NCBI RefSeq assembly: GCF_030867145.1
Contig: NC_134415.1
Location: 15,416,417-15,480,416 of the forward strand
Length of the DNA stretch: 64,000 bases
Direction: 5' to 3'
Source: Opisthocomus hoazin
Taxonomy: Eukaryota > Chordata > Aves > Opisthocomiformes > Opisthocomidae
This document shows positions 14,401 to 29,400 of this stretch, piece after piece. Within the stretch, counting starts at the first letter, position 1. Each line of letters begins with the position of its first letter. The notes under the pieces are model-generated. The model made no database searches. It saw only the letters and a program-made list of their open reading frames with translations, and was not told where the DNA came from. The translations under genes and the position numbers were made by a program.

Positions 14401-17400
14401 GAAGAGTAAGGAAAAAACCCATGGCTTTCCACTATGTAGCAGCACAATCTATTTTAGTAGCTAGCAGGTTGTCTCATATGTTGAAACTGTCCACCTCACA
14501 GCATTAAACTTCATTACATAACAATGACCTTCTGCCCTTAGGTAACTTGTTGGCCTGAAGTTGCTGCAGCTATCTGCTGGGTATAACGAAATTTTACAAA
14601 TGCTTTTTAAAAGACGGCATGTGTCATATAACACTATTAGTCTTTAGAATTTTGCCACATCAGTACAAAAAAATGAAAAAATAGGAAGAATCTTTGAGGA
14701 AAGCTGTGCTTGCTGATGCAGCACAAACTACTGGGAACAGTAATCTCATGTATGGTTCAGACAAACAATTCTGCATCATTTTCACTATTTTTCAAGCTTT
14801 GCAACTACAATATCTTACACAAGAACAAACAGATTGTGTTCCTGAAGCCTCTACAGTTAAGTTTCAGATTTAACTTTTTTTTTTTTTTTTAAACTCTGCA
14901 GGGAAAAGAGAATAAAATGGAAAAAACTCTTCTATCTTTTCAACGTTACTTAAAAGGAAAACTAAGCACAACAAGCTTTTACTCTCCTTGACTGACTTTT
15001 CATAATATGAGAAATACTGAAAGACAGAAATTAATACCTTACATATCAGTCACATTTACATATATATATATGCACTAGTGGAAAACCAAAAATTTACAGG
15101 AATCAGAATGTAATGAGTGAAATTGTTCCTCAGATCCAGTAAAATAAATCTTGTATTTCATATAGATTATCACGGCATAGTCAGCACAGACAAGCAGAGC
15201 AAAGCCTGTAATTGATGCAGTAACGTTTCCAGCAATACAAATGACCTGTTAACTTAAAACAATGCTGACCTCTAGCCACTTGGCAACCGTCTTTCAAAGA
15301 GGCTTGATTTGACTTTGTGCTGCCATCCAACTGAAAAAATAAACACTTGTGGTGCTTTAAGCTGTGAATCTTAAGAGTTGCTTCCACACTTACTGCTTAA
15401 TGTAATAAAATTAAAATTGCCATAATCTCCAAATAGGGAAAAAATCCTGAAATCTTTTCAAGTAAACACAAATTTGCTCTACACCATTAAGTGCATTTAT
15501 GCAGAAAGATAACATTGTCATCCTGATGCTTACCCAATCATCGCGTTTTCTTTAATCTGGCCCTCTGTGCCATTTACCATTGGCTCTTGATTTCTGTTTT
15601 CTTTCTCTGAAGCATCACTTGAGAGGCCCAATAAAGCTCGTACTCGTTTTGACTTCACATCCAGTATCGTGTCAGTGTAGCCCACTTCTTGTAGATACCT
15701 GTAGGAACACAACTCATGCTAATCTTCCACATACACCTCACTTATTCAAAACAGTAAATGAAAACTTCTCCCTAAACTCATCTTGTTTCCTTTCGCTTAG
15801 CAAAGTATGGTGCTGTGCTAATGAAACACGCTTATAAATCATCCTGTACCAGCTGCAGAGGGATCGCCTCTTGCAGTACCAGCCTCTACAGTCACTGAGA
15901 AGAAAAAAAAAAAATCAGAGCCTAGCAGTCAGAGGTTATACAATACGTTATTCATTCATTTACTAAAATGGATCGAAAAGCACTTTCAATTAAAATATTT
16001 ACAACTGGCTTATAAAAATTACCACAGTTGCATGTACAACATGGCCATTTTATTCTTCAACACGTGGAAACGACACATGAAGCCTTACAAGAAGCATCAG
16101 ACATGTTCCTTATGTTGGCATTATTAGAAGCCTAGCAAACAGAGGGAATAAAAACAAATTCTGTAGCTGTAGCTTCTAGTAAGAGATGTTATTTATAATG
16201 CACTAGGTTTTATAAAGTCTTTGCCTTGCTTTTTTCCTATTCTGCAATGGATCTGCAAAATATTTATTTGACTTGCATATCAGGGCTGGGCAGCAAGAAA
16301 CCTGGACTAGTTTGTATGAAAACCTCAAGGACTAAAGGTGACTCTTTCATCAATATGCCACATTGCCTGGGGGGGAATAGTGAATGAAAAAAAAAAAAAC
16401 AGGCAAAAATTGGTGTCTGTCCTTTCCTCTAGGATATGGAGTTAACAGCACTGTCCTCTCAGGAGCACTGGATGGATTAAATGGTCAAAATTTTAGAGAA
16501 ATTTTAAAATAACAATTGTTAGAAATCAAGGACACGCACTCTTCCTGCAAGAACATTCTCCCATTCTCCTCCAATTATTTAACAATATCCTTTACATAAC
16601 CACATTAGGAGAGAAATACTGATTGTTGGCTATATAAAAATAAAGCAAGTGACCTACACAAAACAGAGTCCGTCAGTAATACACACTCTGTATTCAGCTC
16701 TGTGTCACTTGTTTATGAATTACGCTGAGAAGGAAGCTGACTTATCTTCAAAACCACTGATCCAAATCAAGACTGCTTTATTTATATTTATTCAACATAC
16801 ATGCAAAGATTTGAGCTCTTGAAAAAGAAAAGCATATATAAGCCATCCAACAGACAAATTTAACCTTAATACAATTCCTTGGAAAAAAGGTCCTTTAACA
16901 TAAGCTCTAGACTGTCCTTACTGTCTCCCACCCCTCTCACTGAATCTTCTGTAATACATCAAAAAGAAATTAGAAAGCAGAAGATTTGCTATGACTGCGA
17001 TTCAAAAACTGATTTAGATTAACAGACATTTGCTTCACTGAGATGAACTGAGAATCAGAAAACTCCTAGTCTAACTTTCTGGATATTAGTCTCTTCTGCA
17101 CACAGAGTATGCCAAAATAAAAGCTATCCCTCTCCAACACCAGTTGTTTTTATTTTGCATAGATCTTAACGGAATTACTTCTGTGTGTTTTTTAATTGCA
17201 AAAAGAATTGCAAAGTGTCATGACCCACTGTTCTCCCAAGCAGATTGTTTTATTATATTCAGTGAAAGAAAAGCAAACGAGATCAGGTGTTTGCGATTTG
17301 ACAAGGCTTCTCATCTGAAGTTCTGAAATATTTAAATTTTTTGAAAACCTAGGAAAATTAGGGCAAAAGCTGAATGAACTTCATCACACACACTAAAATT

Positions 17401-20400
17401 TCTTGAAAGAAAATCTAATAGAAAAAAAAAAATCAACCACCACTATCATCACGTTTCATTACCAGATTCTCTCCCTTACATTTATTATTCAAGTCCTTTT
17501 TTCAGCACTTACTGTCTTAGCAGCTGTCGTCCTTGCTTCCATATTAGCTGAGTGTTCTGTTGTGGCTGAATTTCTGTCTCATTCCCTTCATCTGGAAAAG
17601 ATTTTTTAATTATGAACATTTTTTCCCTTGTCCTACTATTTAAAAAGATGCCCATCCACTTGAAAAGAAAAACGTGATTTGTCTTAAAATGATTAGAAAT
17701 GGTTTAATAACAAAATAAAAGATTCAAAAGTGCCAATAACCAATTAAGACAGGAAAAAAAAAATGCACATAGCACCTAACTGTAGTACTATGTACACACA
17801 AAGATTTTCAGGTACATCCCACTGTATGAAAGCAAGTTCCACTAGTCACCAGTGCCTTCCCTTCTGTCTCAAATACAAAAGCTCCATCTTACTCCTTTTT
17901 CTTTAAGGTAAAACAATCACATACACAATCTGGAGTTCCATTTTTGAGTCAACCTTCCAATGTATCACTGCTCATAATTTAAGTTTGAATGCAAACATTT
18001 GTAACTGCTAACTATATCAAATGCAACAGCAGCACTGTATCTATTTACAACTTACTGTCGCATCAATTTCCTTAATACCTGACCAAACAACATAAAACCA
18101 ACAGACCTACTGACATCAACTTTAAATGCATCCATATTTGTACTAATTTTGTGGAAAGGAAAAAAAAAATACAAGGGAGGTTGGTTGTTTTTTAACCTGG
18201 AAAGCTGTTGAAAACAGCTGTCGAAAACAAGCATAGATTTATATTCAAACAGTACTACACCAGGAAAACCCACAAAAATTTATGTGGCTGTTCCAGTGAG
18301 AAACCTATCTGAATGCTGGCAACAAACAGCTACACATTTATTCCACATACAGCTTCATACTACATGATGGTGGGGTTTCTTTCCCTTCCTCCAGGAGATA
18401 TATAAGTACATGCTTTCCAAGATAAAATATCTTGGTTTATTATCTACGAAAGCCTCTACAAAACTTGAAACCCTTGTGGTCCAAACACTGAAGGATGAAC
18501 AATCATCTTGTGCAAACAAAAATTAAGAACCAGAAAAACCTGTGGTATAATCCTATGCGTAAGTTGATAACGTGATGTGGGAAAGCTATTGTCCTTACAG
18601 GGAAGTCATTTACCTTTCAACCACTGAATTAAAACCACACAGAAAAAACCCCACCACCCACCCAAAGAAGCTATCAAAGACTAATGAGAATTCACATGCA
18701 AGTAGAGCCATATGACTTTTATCCATGTCAAATTCACAAATCCATTTAACAGCAACTGTGGGAAATTATCGATTGCACATGATTTTCTGATGACAACTGA
18801 ACACAGTTGGACCCAATACAGAACTGCCAAAGCTCACTCTACAAGAATTAAAACATGACTGAGAAATCTGCCTGAAAATTCCTTTTGAAAGCAAAAACCC
18901 TTCTTCCAAAGGCACTACTAAGTACATCTACAGGCAAGAAATCTCTTTTGCTTAGTTTCCTCAAAACTGATGACTGCTAGCGGTAACAGCGGTTTGCAGA
19001 TGAGAACACAAGGACCTGCATTATGAGCAAATAACAGCAGAAGATATCACAAGCAGTGTTAAAAAAAAAAAAAAGGCATCTCTTTATCAGGAGATTGAAC
19101 TTTTTCTTCTAAACTGTATTTTTGACTTCCCAAGAGATCATAGAGAAAACACACAAGGACCCTTTTGGAAGACCTACTAGAAATACTTACTTGATTGGGC
19201 AGGAAAAACAGGGGCGGAGGGGGGAAGACATGGACATACAAGTACCTATCAAAGACAACTCCAAAGGAGCATGATAACAAAATTTCTATTTTAAGTGTGT
19301 ATCTTTAAACAGTACCAGATTTGATATGGAACAAAAATTTACATTTCTGACAGCTACACACATAGAACGCAATGGACAAAATCATGATAATGAAATTTTA
19401 ACAAAGGTAGTTCTACTAACGTTCACTTTGCAGAAGTACTGCACTGGCTACAGCTCTGCTGGGCAAGCCAGGCCTTACACTACATTCCTCAGCTGGAAAC
19501 TGGGGCAACATGTTATAGCTGCATCACGAAAAATTACAAAACCCAAGGACGTCTAAGATCTCGGTATGAGCAGGACAAAGCTTTCCAGTGGTCCAGATAC
19601 TCAGGTGGAAGACCCCAATCTGTAACACCAAATTAAACTATTTCTTAAGGAAATAACCTTGATAATAATGTGAAATAAAATTTCTCAAAAATTCATTACA
19701 TCTTGGACAAGAAAAGCCTGGTGTAAAGTTTCATTTACTGGTGTGCGGTTGGATTTTTTTTGTTTGGTTGTTTTTTTTAATGACCTTCTGAATCCAATGA
19801 GATAAGAGTTAATCACGACAGTAAACCAAACAATTCCTTCCACAAACCAAGTGACAGAGCTGATATCTGCAGACTTTCTATATTCTTCCTTTATGTACAG
19901 GTGAGCTTCATTGCTGTAGTAGGAGTATCAGGGGACAGAGATACAAAAATCATCACCTATTACTTCTCCTTTCAAGGGCTTGACCTATAATGAGATCTCT
20001 GTACTCCTACCCTTTTTTCTGAGGAAAGGACAGGGAGATAGAGAGAGGGCTGAAAGGAAGTAGTTTAAACTCGTAATTCCTCAAGTTCAGTGCTTAAAAC
20101 TATTTGTGTGAAGCAGGAGATGCAACCTCTAGAAAAACACATCAGCTTTCCAGACACAAAGGTGAAAAAACATCCTCTCACAGCATACCACTGAAGTTAG
20201 TTGTATGCACTTCCAAAGATCACTGGAATTTTGTAAATAAATTCCCCACTCTCAAACTCTCACTTATGTCTAATACGCACTGTCAATATTTTTCTCCTGG
20301 AAAACCATTGAGGTAATCGAGCAAAAATGATGTACTATACATTTAATGTCCTTTGCCATTAACTTTCTATTCAGAAAAATTATTCAAAGATAAAAGGATT

Positions 20401-23400
20401 CTATAGCTATAAATCTAGTATCTCCCTGTTCCAAAACATCCATACACATGACTGAGAAAAATTATTCTCCCCAGAAGCAGTTTGTTGGTTTGGTCTAAAT
20501 CTAAACTCATTTGATTTATTAATAAGACTCTTTCAGAGCATTAGCTTATATTTTTAATTTTACAAGCCTAAAATACAGTCTTAATTAATTATCTCTATTC
20601 CCACTACTTCCACCAAGTGGTTTATTTTATCATCACTATCACTTCAGCATTTGCACAAACCACAATTAAGCTTTTATGCCAGTAATGATCCCATTTTTAA
20701 TAAATTCTTACCAGAATCATAGTTTGGTGGCTTCATATCTCCCTGATTCAATTCTGTGCCATATTTTAATTTGTGATATTTAGCTCTGAAAGGAAAAAAA
20801 GCAGCAGCCATTAGCACATTTAAAGGGTATCTCTAAACACATAAATGTCACCTGTCTTCACTTCAAAAGCCATTCCTCTCTTCTCAGCTAGGAACAAAAC
20901 AAAACAAGGAATCTCAGCAGGACTTCAGATACGTAATTTCAATGAATTATTTTTTCCCAAGGTTGATCAAGTGAATACTTATGAAACACAGGGATCAGCA
21001 GACTGCAGATTGTACAAAATGTTCTTGCTACAGAAAGGGTTTCTTCGTTCCTTCCCTGTGGACACCGGCTACTCTCTGCTTCCCTCCCCACCCCCGCCTT
21101 TTTTAGGCATCAATAGGAAATGTTTTTCCTATCCATGTCAGTTCTGTGCCATCTACTTTGTATTTCATATTGCCACCTCAATTAAGCAAACACCTTAGTT
21201 TTCTTCTTCGAAATGCTGCACTTTCCAACAGTAGCAGGCCCTCTGTTAGAACTATTCTAAGTGATATTTAGCACTGACCATCTACACTAGTTTCTTGTAA
21301 AGCTGCTAAATCGGCCACTTGGCCAAGTTAAAAAATGGCAACTTCTCTTCCAAAAATATTTAGCCTACAGAAGGCCTACTGTAATAAATCCCACAAAGTA
21401 TGCCATACAATAAAAGTAGCTAGAAGAAAAAGGGAAATGCTTTTTAACTTGAAAAGCTTCATCCTACAGACAGTGTCTATAGCCTTTTAAACACAAAAAA
21501 TCATGCCACAGTAGTACAGCATTACAAATGCACATATAAGTTATTAAAGATTAATTAGTATGGTCTTTTAGCAGTAACAGTGAAAGGGCCTTACCCAGTT
21601 TTGCTATCTGTTCCCCCCTTCTCACACTCACTGTAGCTTTTGTCACTATGATTGTTTTCTGCCAAACATGAAAATTTAGACGACTCAGAAAAACCTGATT
21701 CCCTACAAAGTTTTGTAGATGTTCATAACTGGGTAGAGAAGCAGCGCTCAGACTAATTCCTACTCTGGATGAAAAGCAGGGAAAAATTCTGGCAATGCTG
21801 GGCACGCAGCCTGGCAGCAGTGGGACGACCAAGTAGCACACGCACGCAGCTCCACTGCAGATGCTCGGAGTTAGGTGTAAGGTGACAAAATGTAGGTTAC
21901 AAACAACAAAATGGAAAAAAACCCCAAACCTTCACATACACCAACATAAAAACAGGCTTCATTAGCTTCACTGCTCACACAGGAGCTCTTTCACTTTAAA
22001 TTTGTTTTTCAAAAAAACAGTGGGTGTGACACTTCATAATAGTATGAGGCAAGTCTCACTAAGCTCAAATGACTGTATCAAGAACAACTGTAGATAATGT
22101 CTTCAAGTTCCCTGCACCTCTTGACTGCTTTTCAGACATCTTTATTACATTAGGGGTTTTTTTTGCCTTTTTCTACTTCATCAAGAAAACTCATTACTTC
22201 CAACAAAATGGTGCTGAGGGAAGCAATGCTTGGTAGTTCTTATGCTTCAGTATTGACAGTACTAATTTCCTTCTAATCCAGCTGCTTTTAATTATAATAC
22301 ACATTTAATTCTGGACAAGAAGGGTAAATGCAGGGTGAAGAAATGCCTCTTACATGCAGCAACAAAGACAGATGAAGGAACTGACATCCTCCTCAAGAGC
22401 TAGAGCACTAAGCTCTAACTCAGCTGAGCAGCAATCAGCAAGGAAAGGAGAAAGGATGCACTTGAAACGTATTAACAGCAATAAGGGAAGGATAAACATT
22501 TTGGTCAGTGGAGAAAAGAATAACCAAGAACAGAACAAAATTAAAGCTGAATGCTCAATCGGAATATTTATCTTTCCCAACTATCTGCTTCCTACATCTC
22601 ACTGGCAGAGACATGTTACCCTGGTAAAACAACTGCATTTCATTATTGTTAAACACTGATGCTATGTATACTTTTTCACCCACCATCACTAATAAAAAGT
22701 AATGACTAATCAAGAACTAAGAAACCCTCCACTCTGTCACTAACTTACCTCATCAACTTTAAACACTATACTTGGTCAAAAACTTCAAGTTTTTACGCAG
22801 TCAGCAATTCAAGTGACCCTAATGTTTAAACCATTTTGATTTCACTTCTCAAAAGCGAGTAAATATGAATACTTCACTTTAATCTAGATTAGTGACCTAT
22901 ACTGTGCTCTACTCAATTCCTGCAAAGAATTTCAGAGAGCAGTTAGTTTTGTGGCATGAGACATTTGCTTTTAGTCCATGTGTCTTGCGTAAAGTTCCAT
23001 TATCCACTAGGCATTCACTAGTATTCTTATCAAAGTTTTTATAATAATTTTCACCCTAAGAACCAAAATAAAATATTCGCTAGGTTAACTGAAAGGATTA
23101 TTCTTTTTACCTTTCCTATTCCTCAGACCTCCCATCTGTTCTCCAAAATCCATTTTTCAAAAATTCAGCGTGCATTTTTTTTAACTTCGCAGTATATTTA
23201 TTCCAATCTGTTAAACCTGTGTATGTTCATTTTTTAAATTTCTTTCCCTCTTAAATCAACAGTACTATTCTTCTTATTCAAGTTTTCCCCCCTCATTAAA
23301 GGCATTAAATAAAAAAAAAAAAATCAGTTCAGCAAAGTAAGGTTATTCATTCATTTCATCTACATTCTAAACCATTAGTAGCAGGTTTTTTTAATTGGTT

Positions 23401-26400
23401 CCTCCTCATAATGCAACAGCTTTTAAAGCCTTTGTTATTCTTCTTTATTTCAAGAGCACAACCTAGATTAAATGGTCTTGTACAACACTGGCCCTTAAAT
23501 TTATTTTAAGACCAAGCTGGACAAAGATTTCATCTTTCAGAAGATTTAGCTTTGTATACCACAGGCAGACACCAGTAGAAATACAGATACAGCAGAAGAA
23601 CCATGTCCTAACAAAAACAGGCAATTAAGGAGCTGGCAATCCCTAAAAGCAATCCTGTTTTTTAATATTATTGGGAAAGTTAAAAGCAAAAAGCCATAGA
23701 ACTTTGCCTGCACAAAATGACAAAAACCCCAATGCCAAACTCAAACCTGAATTAATTAGAATCAATTATTATAAATTCAGGTATCTCAGCAAGACACCAG
23801 TTAGATGTGAAACAGAAACATGAATATCATGTCAGAGTACTTGACCCGGTGAACTCACCTTCAGCTATGGTCAGCTTTTAAAGTTCAGAGGAATATTTAA
23901 AAAACAAACAAAAAAAAAAAAAAACACCAATATAGATAGCCAACAGTCCATCAAGGAAATGCTGTCTGAAGAAGTGCAGAAAGTCTGAGATTTATTATTA
24001 GAAACTTTCTTACGCATCTTCTGGTACAACTGAAAATGTCACATGTATGAAAGACAATGTTGTTCTTTCTAAAGCACACTAAGGAAGGGGCTGAACACAA
24101 CGATTCAAACTCCAAGACTAGAAGGAAGAGTCTTGACCATTCAGTTACACGTACTGCAATCAAAGGCTATGAAACTTCTCACAGAAGAAGCTTTAATTCT
24201 TTTCTATACAAATTCTGAATATAGCTTATTCTATTAGCATGCTAATATTTAATCTATTTCTACAATAACAGAATATCTCCTGCCCACCTGTCATGCTTAA
24301 TTTCTCTGCTTTTTCAGAAATCGCACAGTCCACTTACTTACAGCCTGAAACTGGTCCTCTGCAGTTCACAGTGAACTCTCGTTCACACAGCACACCAGTG
24401 AGATACTGTTATCACAACAAAAAAGAAAGCGTACTTTTTGTGTAAATAAGTATAAAGAAAAATCAAAGTTTCCCCAACCTTTGTATTATCTAGCCTAAAA
24501 CAAGGACAGTGGTTTTGGGGCAGGGGAAGGGGGAAGAAGCAAATCACAAAAATGAGCCTTTATTATCTGAAACCTGTTCAACTTGGATGATTTACCTTCG
24601 ATTTCCGAAAAATACATCTGAATTATTAACAGTATGCGGAGACTGAAAAATGACTTTGAAAACAACTAGCTGTAGGATACAGCCTTATAGAAGGTATTTT
24701 CCAGCTGAAAGCTAGCCTTTGAGTTGTTTGGAAGCAAGCTATTTTGGGGCTGTGAAACTATGTTAACAGACAGATGCCCTTACTCAGATAAGTATGAATA
24801 TTCCCACTGCTCTGGCTTGGGCACTTCATTACACAATTTTCCTTTTTTGATTAGCAGTATTTTCTTTAAACTATGCGTCTTCTATGCAAACAGTTCTTGG
24901 AGACATTCAGCATGGCTGCCACAACACTTTAAGAGCTGCTTAGGAAAATGCTAAAATCTTTCATCCTTCTAAATTTCCTAAGACTGAGAGCAGTGAAACT
25001 TTTCTGAATACTTCACAGAGAAACAAGTTTGATCCTGATTAAAAAAGGCCACTATTTCTTGGAAATATCTGTTGCCAGACCTGAAGCATCTGATCCAGCT
25101 GTGCTGAGGGAGCCTGCCAAAACATCCGTAGAAGATCCTGGAGCCACCGCCAAACCAAGAGACATAAACAAGAATGACTGCCAGGAACAGCACGGCGAGA
25201 TATTCTACCCAGGGGAGAAGGCGCCAGCCTTACGCTGATCAGACACACCAGTGCAGAAAACAACAAAAAATTCAATCAAATGTTTCTAGAGACATGGCTC
25301 AGGAGCCCAGTTCTTTGGTTAAAACATGTTAGGACAGGAAATGAGCTAGACTAGATGAAATAAGACGTGTACTTAGGAGAAACAGTACTACATTTCAGCT
25401 AGCTCCTGAAAATCCAGAGGCAACAATGCAATTTACTGGTGGTGGAGCAAGTATTGATAAAGCACTAAAAAGTAACCCTCGACTCTGAACAGCCTCACAC
25501 TGCAATCTACTGGATGCGGGCAAAACTACATCGCAACTGCTGCTGAACAAATGATAGTGCTCAACTGCTACCTCCTTCTAAGTTCTTTGCTATTCAGTGT
25601 GTTAAGACTCTCCAGCAGAAAGAACCGGGCTTCCTATACCCACAACACAAAGATAATCTTACACTTGCTAACATTAAGACCGAACATTAAACTAAATTTG
25701 TCAGAAAAAACATGATAATCCGTAAGTAAAACTCATTTTCTACCTTACCCACTATAAAATAAGCACCACGAAATAGAGAACAATGACAATGCTTCCAAAG
25801 TTGTTTATTTACAGTAAACTTTGAAAACATTTGGTTGATAAAAGAAATGCTCAACACCCACTATACAGAACAGCAGCACATAAAAGCACGTACGTGACAA
25901 AGCCAATGTCACTCATTTCTTGTCCATGGTTTCCTTAGAGCATTGTGAACATGGGCTATTCCGTGCCACAATTTCATATTCTGTCCCATTACTCATAACT
26001 TCTTTCATCTAGCTAAGAAAGATTTGGTGTGCTGCAAGGCAAAGGGCAGAAATGCAGGAACATAGGAATGCTTCCTTGCCCCCTCCCACCCGCACCACCC
26101 TTCCCCTAAATTGACCAGAAATGCTTTCCTCCTGCCTTATAGGATCTCATTTTTCAGCTCTGAGATCCCAGTGGAGACAGCCAGCATCCCAACTGACTGC
26201 TGCCTGACCCGGCTGACGACCGATTTAGGAAAATGCTGGGAAAGAGAGCAGTGCTTCCAAGCTCAGTATGTTGCCATTCTTTTATGTATCAAGCAAGAAC
26301 ACTTGCCGAGAGACTTTTCCAGCAGAAATACAGGACTTTCTTCAGAAACTGGCGCCTAACACCGCTGCTTAAAACCACAAACTCTTCTAAATTGCTGTCT

Positions 26401-29400
26401 CCAGCACACACCATGCACAAGCATCACATTTACTTTAAAAATCACTGCACACCCATACTGAAACTGTCAAATTGGATCAGATCAGCTGACTGCAGCCTAC
26501 TGACTTCAGTAAGCAAGGCTAATACCATACACTGCAGAAAAAAATACAAGAAAAGATAAAAGATACTTACCTAAAAACAGCTATTAAGAAACCACTGGGT
26601 GTTTTTTCCTAATCCTGACAGTGATTGCTGCATTAGGATTTAAATGTCTTAATTCAGGTGGATTTTACTGCACGCAAGTGGGGAACATTTTCACTATCCA
26701 TATGTGAGTTTGTTTATTGATTTTTTGTTTTGTTTTTAATCTTACAGAGCTTCTCTGATAGCACATGGAAATATATTTACATAGTCTGATAATTTTAGAT
26801 AAACTCCTAATTTATCTGGGTTATGAACATGAAGTATTAGAGATATCCTTAAGTAATCAGGAATAGCTCCCTCAGTTTGAAATACAAGAAATCTTACTGA
26901 ATTTATATACCCTAAAGCATATCTTGAACTGCACAAGAACATATTCCATTGCCTCTGTCTTCTTTTAAAGCGACTCTAATCTTTATAATCATGCCTCAAA
27001 TGTAAGCCTTTCGACGGCTTTAAGTTGCAATCTCTATTATGCATACATTTGATATTTTTCTGTGCTATTTGATATAGCATCAGTGCCATAAACGGGCCTG
27101 GACAAAAATGGTATCCACCTTAAACACCGCTCTAAGCGCTCCCCAAAGGGGAAGCAATTACTTTCGAGCCCTGAGGCTACTGCTGGCCAGGAAACTGGCT
27201 GCAGCTCCACGCTAGCGGATGAATTGGTTGCTACTGGAAAGAACCAAACTGGACGGTGCAAGGCATGTCTCATGTGCTAAAGCAGCCCATATAAGATGAG
27301 CAAATCTAAATATACTACAGTGATGTATAATTATTAGTGTCCTGATTAAATTATCTAGCAGTAATATCCTATTCCCTATTTGCATATGTAAGTATTTCTA
27401 ATCTTATTTCTACTAACACAAACTATTTAAAAGAGGTTTATTTTATGAGAGAAGTAGGTATTATCCGATAGGAAAATGGATGTAAGCAATGCTTGCTTTG
27501 CAGTAGTACCATTAATATACTCTTTGGTCAAGAATTTTAAAAGATATTTTACTAATAAAAAACTTTTGAAACTAAACTTGGCCTAAAATAAATTAGTTTA
27601 ACAGAAAGACTTCTGGATACATTATAAAAAAACAATTTGCTTGCCTCAAAGATTAGAGCAGCAGGAAAGTATATGTAAGAATTAAATGGTAGACTGGGGA
27701 CTTCTACTGAAATCCCCATGAACAAAGAAACAGACCTTTGACTAACTGGTAAACACAAACATTTTTCACTTCTCACACCATTAGCCTCCAGCAGATATTC
27801 CTGTAGATTCTGTCATACTGAAAAGACTAAAAACTCAGCAAGATTACAACCTAATAATTACTAGACTGAAGACAGTTATTCAAGATTTCAGTTGTCGGGT
27901 ATCACTAAACAAAGCTAATACTTTGCACAAAATGAGAATACACTCTAAGTCTGGGGTATATCTATACAGTTAGGTGGAATTTCACCAAGGAAAAAGTATT
28001 CATCATTGAGCAACCATGGGTTTTATTTGTATGTCTATGGAGTCATACTATGTTAGCTATTGTTTTTACCATAACACCAACATTTAGACTACTAGGTTTA
28101 TTCAGTATAATAATATTTGTCAGTTTGAGAACTGAATATATACTGAAGAAACTTTTCTTAGTTTTGTCAAATACAAGGGCAAAAGAAAGTATCTGTCCTG
28201 AGAATTTCTTCATCACGTACTTGTCACTAAAGCAGCGTACCTTTCCTGTTTAAGTGCGTATTCCAGCATTTTGATTCTTCGCACTAGATCCTTCTTCAGA
28301 TTTTCTTGTCCTTTCCTTTCACCTTGAAGAAAGGCGATCTGGGCCTGCAAAAGGAAGTGTTCAGTTTAGAATCTGCTTCCTCAAAACCATTCAGCATAAC
28401 TCTCAAGTGTGTGTGTCTCCCTCAAGTTATTTTAAAATTTATTTACACAGTTCAAAAGAAAATGGCTTACTGTGTTTCATAAGCAATATATGCTTAGACA
28501 AAACACTGCATAGGTAAACCTTCTAAACTGCATGCTCATTACAGATGCAAAAAGAAAAAAGATACGAAATAAAGCAATTTTAGTTTGTTTGACAGGGTTT
28601 ATTTCCTCTCTTGGCAAAACATTCAATAAAGGATAAAGAATAGATAAAATAAGCACACAAAAAGCCCTCAGCATATAAAAGCATTTACCAACAATAAGCA
28701 AGAGAAGACGATAAAGTATTTCTGCTCCCTAACTGAAGTAGTATATAATTAGCGTACTGTTCTATAGATACACGTTAGACACATGATACTAGTCAAACAA
28801 CTTAAGTACAGCATGTTCAGCTAAGAGAAAAATAAAACCCTGTTTGTAATACAGTGTGTCAAGTGTTAACTATAATAGTTACTAAAGTAGCTTAAAGAAA
28901 GCTCTCCAGAAATACTGTAATTAACAGAGAGAAAAAATGGAAAACAGGGAAATGTATTTTGGTGAGGGAGACGAAGAGTGAAATGGTGTAGAAGTACATA
29001 TAAGTCAAGTAGGAAACAGACACCCAACCTTTACTGACTTCCAGCAGAGAATAAGTACTTAGTTGCTTCTGAAAATTTTCCTTTAAATAGAAAATTACGA
29101 TCTACATAAGATATCCATTCCTAATCATAAAGGCAGAACTACCTGCTCTTGTACCTCCTGTTCAAATCAAGTCCATTATTAGAGGCAGGTTCTTGTGCTC
29201 TCTCAACTCATGAATACGCTTTTAGACAAAAATACCTACAGGCAGTCACCACTTCATGCCTCTCGCCAACTGCATCTGCATTGCAAGCCGCCTGCCATTT
29301 TCAGGATCAGAAGCTTTCTGCTACTTTGCAGCTAAGCATCTCATCTGTCTCCTGAGAAGCACAAACAAGGTAAAAGGCAACTTGTCTAGACCATCAGCTG